Source: JBBDQZ01 sp040905705 | GTDB lineage: Bacteria > Bacteroidota > Rhodothermia > Balneolales > Natronogracilivirgulaceae | Assembly: GCA_040905705.1 (NCBI GenBank) | Contig: JBBDQZ010000011.1 | Coordinates: 1-10,713 of the forward strand | DNA: 10,713 bases | Direction of reading: 5' to 3' | Shown: positions 6,580 to 10,713 of the stretch, one piece after another | Layout: every line of letters begins with the position of its first letter | How positions within the stretch are numbered: position 1 is the first letter of the stretch | Notes under the pieces: model-generated | Databases searched by the model: none | Seen by the model: the letters and a program-made list of their open reading frames with translations, nothing else | What the model was told of the DNA's origin: nothing | Translations under genes and position numbers: made by a program

Positions 6580-7623
6580 ATGAAGAATTTCACGCTTGCT
6601 CTCCCGGCGGTCTGCCTGCTGCTGATGGGCTGCAGCGCCACCGATTACGTAACGATGAGTGTGCAGGAACCCGCGCCGGTGGACCTCCCTTTCTACATGG
6701 AAAATGTGGGCATCATCAACCGTACCCTTACCGATGATGATGCCGGGGTTCTGGAATCCATTGACCGGATTTTTTCTGTGAAGGGGGCTACGCTCGACAG
6801 TATGGGGGCGGATGCCAGCGTAAAGGGACTGTTGAACGATCTCTCTAAAAATGACCGGCTCCGGGTCCGGTTCATTGAGGACACAGACCAACTCGAGAAC
6901 CCGTCATACGGCGTTTTTCCCGCGCCGGTACAATGGGACAGGATTAATGAAATTTGCAGGGAATATGACCTGGACGGCTTGTTTTCTCTCGAGTTTTATG
7001 ATACCGATACAGACATTAGCTACAGCACACAGAGAGTTACTATTCAGGGTCCGCTTGGCCTGGATATACCCGCACTCGAACATTACGCCACAGTGAAAAC
7101 GACGATCATGACCGGATGGCGTATCTATGATAACGAAGAAAGAAATATCATTGACGAATATGTGATGGGAGAGACGGCCCTCTCAACCGGCAGCGGGATC
7201 AACCCGGTCAATGCGGTGAAGGCCATAACCGGCCGGCCCGAGATTGTTCAGACGATCAGCGGTGAGCTGGGGATGGGTTACGCCCAAAGTATCCTGCCGT
7301 ATTGGGTGCGGGTGACAAGGGAATACTATGTGAAAGGCAACGATAATTTCGAGACAGCAAAGCGGAGGGCACAAACCGGTAACTGGGATGGAGCCGCCGA
7401 AATCTGGTTGAAGGAAACGGAGAACATTGACTCCAAAATTGCCGGACGAGCCCATTATAATATGGCTATCATTGAAGAGATTCGCAGTAACCTGGACCGG
7501 GCTATTGATTGGGCCCGGACAGCCTATGAGGACTATGGCGACAAACAGGCCCTCTCATATCTGCGAACGCTTCAGGACCGGAAAGCCCGGGCTGAGATGC
7601 TTCAAAGGCAACAAGGGTCATAA
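6580..7623 (+). CDS. DUF6340-like lipoprotein with C-terminal helical (TPR-like) repeats
   Basis: The protein has 347 residues. Residues 1-17 form a lipoprotein signal peptide with lipobox LMG-Cys18, so the mature protein is probably anchored in a membrane and faces the periplasm or outer-membrane side. After a short linker, 'VGIINRT' (43-49) begins an alpha/beta domain that runs to about 250. It includes 'INEICREYDLDGLFSLEFYDTDT' (122-144), 'TTIMTGWRIYDNEERNIIDEY' (174-194) and 'YWVRVTREYY' (241-250). The last part (about 257-335) carries TPR-like helices: 'AKRRAQTGNWDGAAEIWLKE', 'GRAHYNMAIIEEIRSNLDRAIDWARTAYE'. This architecture is what I know as the DUF6340 lipoproteins of Bacteroidota, of unknown function. 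The gene leads a compact run with the membrane protein and amidotransferase. No strong Shine-Dalgarno sequence is seen. Confidence 0.8.
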   Translation: MKNFTLALPAVCLLLMGCSATDYVTMSVQEPAPVDLPFYMENVGIINRTLTDDDAGVLESIDRIFSVKGATLDSMGADASVKGLLNDLSKNDRLRVRFIEDTDQLENPSYGVFPAPVQWDRINEICREYDLDGLFSLEFYDTDTDISYSTQRVTIQGPLGLDIPALEHYATVKTTIMTGWRIYDNEERNIIDEYVMGETALSTGSGINPVNAVKAITGRPEIVQTISGELGMGYAQSILPYWVRVTREYYVKGNDNFETAKRRAQTGNWDGAAEIWLKETENIDSKIAGRAHYNMAIIEEIRSNLDRAIDWARTAYEDYGDKQALSYLRTLQDRKARAEMLQRQQGS

Positions 7624-7639
7624 CAGGAGGCCAATCAAC

Positions 7640-7972
7640 ATGAAACCATTAAATCAAGCCCAGGAAGCGGCCCTGCTTATTATTGCCGTCTTTGGACTTA
7701 TCGTGCCGAACGGCGCATTCCTGTACTATTTATTTATCGATACGTCAGTGCTGGTTATGGCGCTATCCAACCCGGTCGCTGTTGTGTTCATGAGCGAGGC
7801 GCTGGTATTGATGGTGGTGTTTGCCTGGCTCATTCATCGTTTGAATTTCCAGTCACCGGGGTGGCTGGCATTTGTCATCATGTCACTGGTGGGCAGCATG
7901 GCCTTCAGCGTTCCAGCCTATCTCTATCTGATCAGCCGCAAAATACGCCGGGAAGCCGTCACGGGAAAGTAG
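7640..7972 (+). CDS. Small three-helix membrane protein, DUF2834-like
   Basis: The protein has 110 residues from the ATG at 7640. The same frame is open back to 7427, but that part overlaps the lipoprotein gene and is not protein-like. A full AGGAGG (7625-7630) stands 9 nt before this ATG and decides the start. Three membrane segments are visible at about 10-33, 43-66 and 73-98, with a basic tail (RKIRR at 100-104) suggesting a cytoplasmic C-terminus. The pattern 'FGLIVPNGAFLYYLF', then 'NPVAVVFMSEALVLMVVF', then 'SLVGSMAFSVPAYLYL' resembles DUF2834 proteins as I remember them; this is tentative. The gene starts 16 bp after the lipoprotein stop and its stop abuts the amidotransferase start, so an operon is likely. 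No function can be given. Confidence 0.78.
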   Translation: MKPLNQAQEAALLIIAVFGLIVPNGAFLYYLFIDTSVLVMALSNPVAVVFMSEALVLMVVFAWLIHRLNFQSPGWLAFVIMSLVGSMAFSVPAYLYLISRKIRREAVTGK

Positions 7973-8677
7973 ATGCGTGCACACTATTTTCAACATGTTG
8001 CATTTGAAGGGCCTGGAAGCATTGAGCAGTGGCTCAAATCAAATGATTACAAACTGACTCATACACGGTTCTTTGAGTCAACAAATTTGCCAGATTTACC
8101 AGATCCTAAAGCAATCGATATGCTTGTGATCATGGGGGGGCCAATGAGTGTGAATGATGAAGATAAATTTCCCTGGCTTTCTTTAGAAAAACAGTTCGTT
8201 CGTGAGTTCATCGAGTCTGGAAAATCCGTCCTGGGCGTATGCCTCGGTGCTCAAATCATTGCAAGCGCAATGGGGGCAAAAGTTTTTCCCAACCCCGTAA
8301 AGGAAATCGGCTGGTTTCCTGTCCGGGCGGCTGGCTCTATCGATGAGTCGGCCTTCAAGTTTCCGCCCTTAAAAACGGTGTTCCATTGGCATGGAGAGAC
8401 TTTTGATTTACCGCCGGGCGCGGTTCGGCTCGCGGAGAGTGAAGGATGTGTAAATCAGGCCTTTCAGCTGGGCAAGCATGTAATCGGCTTGCAGTTCCAC
8501 CTTGAAACAACACCAAAATCAGCGAGAGAAATTGTCTCACATGGCCGCGGCGAATTAGTTCCATCAAGATACGTTCAGACAGAGGAAAAAATCCTGTCCG
8601 CAAGCCCTGATTATTATAAATCGATAAATGACCTGATGATTCGCATCCTGATTTTTCTTCAAAGAGATCATGGCTAA
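7973..8677 (+). CDS. Class I (type 1) glutamine amidotransferase domain protein
   Basis: The protein has 234 residues and a single GATase class I domain. The nucleophile elbow is 'VLGVCLGAQIIASAMGA' (86-102), with Cys90 as nucleophile. The remaining catalytic pair is His176 and Glu178 in 'IGLQFHLETT' (171-180), where Leu replaces the usual Pro of FHPE. Other family blocks are 'DMLVIMGGPMSVND' (49-62) with the oxyanion-loop glycines, 'EIGWFPV' (111-117) and 'VFHWHGETFDLPPGAVRLAES' (136-156). The enzyme should hydrolyse glutamine or a related gamma-glutamyl compound. There is no synthetase domain or recognisable partner nearby, so the acceptor is unknown. The ATG directly follows the TAG of the membrane-protein gene, suggesting translational coupling. 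It is cytoplasmic, with no signal peptide. Confidence 0.9.
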   Translation: MRAHYFQHVAFEGPGSIEQWLKSNDYKLTHTRFFESTNLPDLPDPKAIDMLVIMGGPMSVNDEDKFPWLSLEKQFVREFIESGKSVLGVCLGAQIIASAMGAKVFPNPVKEIGWFPVRAAGSIDESAFKFPPLKTVFHWHGETFDLPPGAVRLAESEGCVNQAFQLGKHVIGLQFHLETTPKSAREIVSHGRGELVPSRYVQTEEKILSASPDYYKSINDLMIRILIFLQRDHG

Positions 8678-8731
8678 TAACCGGCTACATAATACTTCCA
8701 CTGCGAAAACAAGATGCCCGGGTTTTCAGCG

Positions 8732-10441
8732 TCATTTACCGTTCAATAAATCTGATCCGGCACTCCGTATAACCTTGCCCGGCAGCACTTCTGTTCTTGA
8801 ATCGTCATCAAGAATGATCTCACCATTTACAATGACGTTCACGATGCCTTCGGCGTATTGGTTGGGTTCCTGAAAAGTCGCCCGGTCAATAATGCGGCCG
8901 GGATCAAATACGGCCACATCGGCATGGTACCCTTTCCGTATATACCCTCGTTCTTTCAAATTGATTTTGTCGGCATTCATTCCGGTCATTTTCCGGACGG
9001 CCTCAGGCAACGTCAGCAGTTCCAGTTCCCGGACATAGCGGCCCAGTACCCTGGGAAACGTTCCATAAAACCGGGGATGAGGATGGGCGGGCCCGGCAGA
9101 GCCGCCTATGCTTACAGCGGCTCCGTCAGAGCCCACCGAGGTGTAAGGTTGAGCGAGGGCAAGTTGCATATCCTCCTCCGAATGATGGAAGAACACGGCC
9201 GGTATGTCGCCATTTTCTTCAAGAAGAATATCAAAAAAGGTTTCTACAGGATCCCCTCCTCTGTGGTTCAGCAGCTCACCCATCCGCCGTCCCTCAAAAG
9301 GTTTATTTTCAGAAGAAGAAAGGGAAACCAGAATCATCCCGTCCCATCCGTCTCCGGTAGCCAGATAGTGGTTATACCAGCCGGGAATTCCCTCCAGGAT
9401 ATCACGCCTCATCCGCCTCCGCTGAGCCGGATCACCCAGACGACTGAGCAGCTGTTCACGTCCACCCTCATGGGCCCAGGGCGGAATAATGGCAACAAGG
9501 TTATTCTGTCCTGCCGTGTATGGATATACATTGGCCCGGATATCAAGCCCCTCATCCCTGGCATCGGAAATCATGGCCAAAACTTCATCCATCCTTCCCC
9601 AAAGTTCCTTGTGAGCAATTTTAAGATGGATGATATCAACCCGGCAACCTGTTCGCCTGCCGATTTCAATAGCTTCTGATACAGAATCAAAAACTCCTCT
9701 CCCTTCATCCCGGATATGGGTGGAATAAATGCCTCCATGAGTGTGTGCCGCCTCAGCGAGTTCCACGAGCTGGCCTGTTGTAATCAGGTTGTGTGGAGGC
9801 ATGAGCAACGAAGTGGACAGGCCCATGGCACCTTCCTGCATCGCCTCCTCAACCAACCGGCTCATCTCACTGATTTCACTTTCAGTTGCAGGTGTATGGT
9901 TATCTCCTTTTACATAGGACCATACCTGTCCCTGTCCCACATAAGAGCAAATATTTACAGCTACTCCCTGGCGCGCGACCACATCAAAATACCCTCCCAG
10001 GGTCGTCCACTCCTGTTCATTTGGCCGGACCGGGCCTGCCGAATTTCCTTCCCCCAGCACCATGGTTGTGACTCCCTGACGCACCATGCTCTCACATAGA
10101 GGTTCACTGAGAAGGTTATAGTCCGAATGGTTGTGAATATCGATAAAACCGGGAGAGACTACAAGGCCGTCTGCATCAATGATTCGCCTGCCTGCCTGTC
10201 CCCCGAGATCTCCGATGGACGTTATACGGCCGTTTTGAATACCAACATCGGCTCTGAACGGAGCTTCACCCGTTCCGTCGATGATTTCTCCGCCGAGAAT
10301 TAGCACGTCATATCTGTTATCACTGGCGCAGGATGACGAAAACACCAGGCCTCCTGCTGAAACCATTTTTATAAACTGCCGTCGGGAAAAAGGAGAAACA
10401 TGGGATGTAGTCATATCGGTTAGCTTCTGTGCAGATTTCAT
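8732..10441 (-). CDS. Tat-exported N-acyl-D-amino-acid deacylase (D-aminoacylase) family amidohydrolase
   Basis: The protein has 569 residues. The N-terminus carries a twin-arginine signal, 'SRRQFIK' (19-25), then a hydrophobic stretch and 'SSSCAS' (36-41), so the enzyme is exported folded and may be lipidated at Cys38. The amidohydrolase part begins 'DVLILGGEIIDGTG' (45-58). Metal-site motifs are 'GFIDIHNHSDYN' (98-109; His103, His105), Cys116 (the zinc-ligand Cys typical of D-aminoacylases), 'THIRDE' (His242) and 'IHLK' (His272). The catalytic Asp is probably Asp439 in 'VGSDGAA'. The family block 'HPHPRFYGTFPRVLGRYV' (453-470) and the C-terminal 'GYHADVAVFDP' (504-514) are typical. It should hydrolyse N-acyl-D-amino acids or similar amides. 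The exact substrate is open because the family includes dihydropyrimidinase-like relatives. Met10 is an alternative start; neither start has a clear Shine-Dalgarno sequence. The gene is convergent with the amidotransferase gene, 54 bp apart. Confidence 0.9.
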   Translation of the reverse strand: MKSAQKLTDMTTSHVSPFSRRQFIKMVSAGGLVFSSSCASDNRYDVLILGGEIIDGTGEAPFRADVGIQNGRITSIGDLGGQAGRRIIDADGLVVSPGFIDIHNHSDYNLLSEPLCESMVRQGVTTMVLGEGNSAGPVRPNEQEWTTLGGYFDVVARQGVAVNICSYVGQGQVWSYVKGDNHTPATESEISEMSRLVEEAMQEGAMGLSTSLLMPPHNLITTGQLVELAEAAHTHGGIYSTHIRDEGRGVFDSVSEAIEIGRRTGCRVDIIHLKIAHKELWGRMDEVLAMISDARDEGLDIRANVYPYTAGQNNLVAIIPPWAHEGGREQLLSRLGDPAQRRRMRRDILEGIPGWYNHYLATGDGWDGMILVSLSSSENKPFEGRRMGELLNHRGGDPVETFFDILLEENGDIPAVFFHHSEEDMQLALAQPYTSVGSDGAAVSIGGSAGPAHPHPRFYGTFPRVLGRYVRELELLTLPEAVRKMTGMNADKINLKERGYIRKGYHADVAVFDPGRIIDRATFQEPNQYAEGIVNVIVNGEIILDDDSRTEVLPGKVIRSAGSDLLNGK

Positions 10442-10557
10442 TTAAGAAGAACAAAGTAAGCAGGTTAACTATTACGGATTCAGCTTTAAAAAAGCAAGAG
10501 ATATTGCCGCTTGTCGTGTACGCTTAAAAACCACTTAAAACTCAGCAACGACTCGAC

Positions 10558-10713
10558 TTACTTGACTTTATCAAAGATTGCCACGGTATAATGGCAATCG
10601 TCAACGCCAGGCAACTGCCGGTAGCCGCCTGTTACGAAATCCCTGGAGAGCAGACCCTTGCCGATTATCCTCACTTTTTTATTATGCGAAGTAATATTTT
10701 TAAACCCACTATT
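10558..10713 (-). CDS. C-terminal end of an unrecognised protein (partial, runs off right edge)
   Basis: On the minus strand an open frame enters from the right edge and runs 51 codons to a TAA (plus-strand TTA at 10558-10560). The tail reads '…IIGKGLLSRDFVTGGYRQLPGVDDCHY…' and ends 'FDKVK', with balanced composition and a plausible globular C-terminus. I do not recognise the family from this fragment. The amidohydrolase gene starts 116 bp downstream in the same direction, so the two could share a transcript. An 8-bp perfect inverted repeat (GATTGCCA/TGGCAATC, 10576-10599) falls inside the last codons. Confidence 0.55.
   Translation of the reverse strand, partial: NSGFKNITSHNKKVRIIGKGLLSRDFVTGGYRQLPGVDDCHYTVAIFDKVK

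Noticed and set aside
7427..7639. Upstream extension of the small membrane-protein frame.
   Set aside because: It overlaps the lipoprotein gene in another frame and is not protein-like, and a full AGGAGG marks the ATG at 7640 instead.
8705..8727. Inverted repeat GAAAAC-11 nt-GTTTTC between the convergent amidotransferase and amidohydrolase genes.
   Set aside because: The stem is only 6 bp and AT-rich with a large loop and no T run, so it is not supportable as a terminator.
8858..9679. Long plus-strand open frame of 273 codons inside the amidohydrolase gene.
   Set aside because: It is antisense to a gene with clear catalytic motifs, and its translation shows no domain pattern.
10576..10599. 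Perfect 8-bp inverted repeat GATTGCCA/TGGCAATC.
   Set aside because: It lies inside the last codons of the partial right-edge gene with only a TTT after it, and one or two such repeats are expected by chance in this length.

Overview
The window looks like ordinary chromosome from a Bacteroidota-type bacterium, possibly from the Balneolota/Rhodothermota side. Four things point that way. There is a DUF6340-like lipoprotein with C-terminal helical repeats. Most starts lack a strong Shine-Dalgarno sequence. One intergenic region holds a TTTG-N20-TAnnTTT(G)-like promoter. A short stretch resembles a type IX secretion sorting domain. No rRNA, tRNA, CRISPR array, transposase, integrase or phage gene was seen. 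The assignment is inference from these traits.

Left part (1-2000): the C-terminal end of an unknown protein (to 140); a small SRPBCC/START-fold protein; a SnoaL-like NTF2-fold protein; a gene-free stretch of 369 bp with apparently decayed coding sequence; and, on the minus strand, a secreted DUF6265-like protein. These are small, loosely spaced accessory genes with no shared pathway that can be read from sequence.

Centre (2081-5346): a divergent pair, a GntP-family sugar-acid/H+ symporter on the minus strand and an IlvD/Edd-family dehydratase on the plus strand that closely resembles L-arabinonate-type sugar-acid dehydratases. They share a 194-bp AT-rich intergenic region. Together they suggest uptake of an aldonate and its dehydration to a 2-keto-3-deoxy acid. 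The next enzymes and a regulator are not in the window.

Right-centre (5585-8677, plus strand): an exported protein of unknown function with conserved-looking His and aromatic motifs; a 317-bp gene-free region with three small hairpins and a candidate promoter; then a tight run of lipoprotein, small three-helix membrane protein (DUF2834-like) and class I glutamine amidotransferase, with gaps of 16 bp and 0 bp.

Right end (8732-10713, minus strand): a Tat-exported N-acyl-D-amino-acid deacylase-type amidohydrolase convergent with the amidotransferase gene, and the C-terminal end of a further unknown protein that runs off the window. No clearly new multi-gene system is evident. The best leads are the aldonate module, the uncharacterised secreted protein, the lipoprotein/membrane/amidotransferase cluster and the T9SS-like gene remnant.
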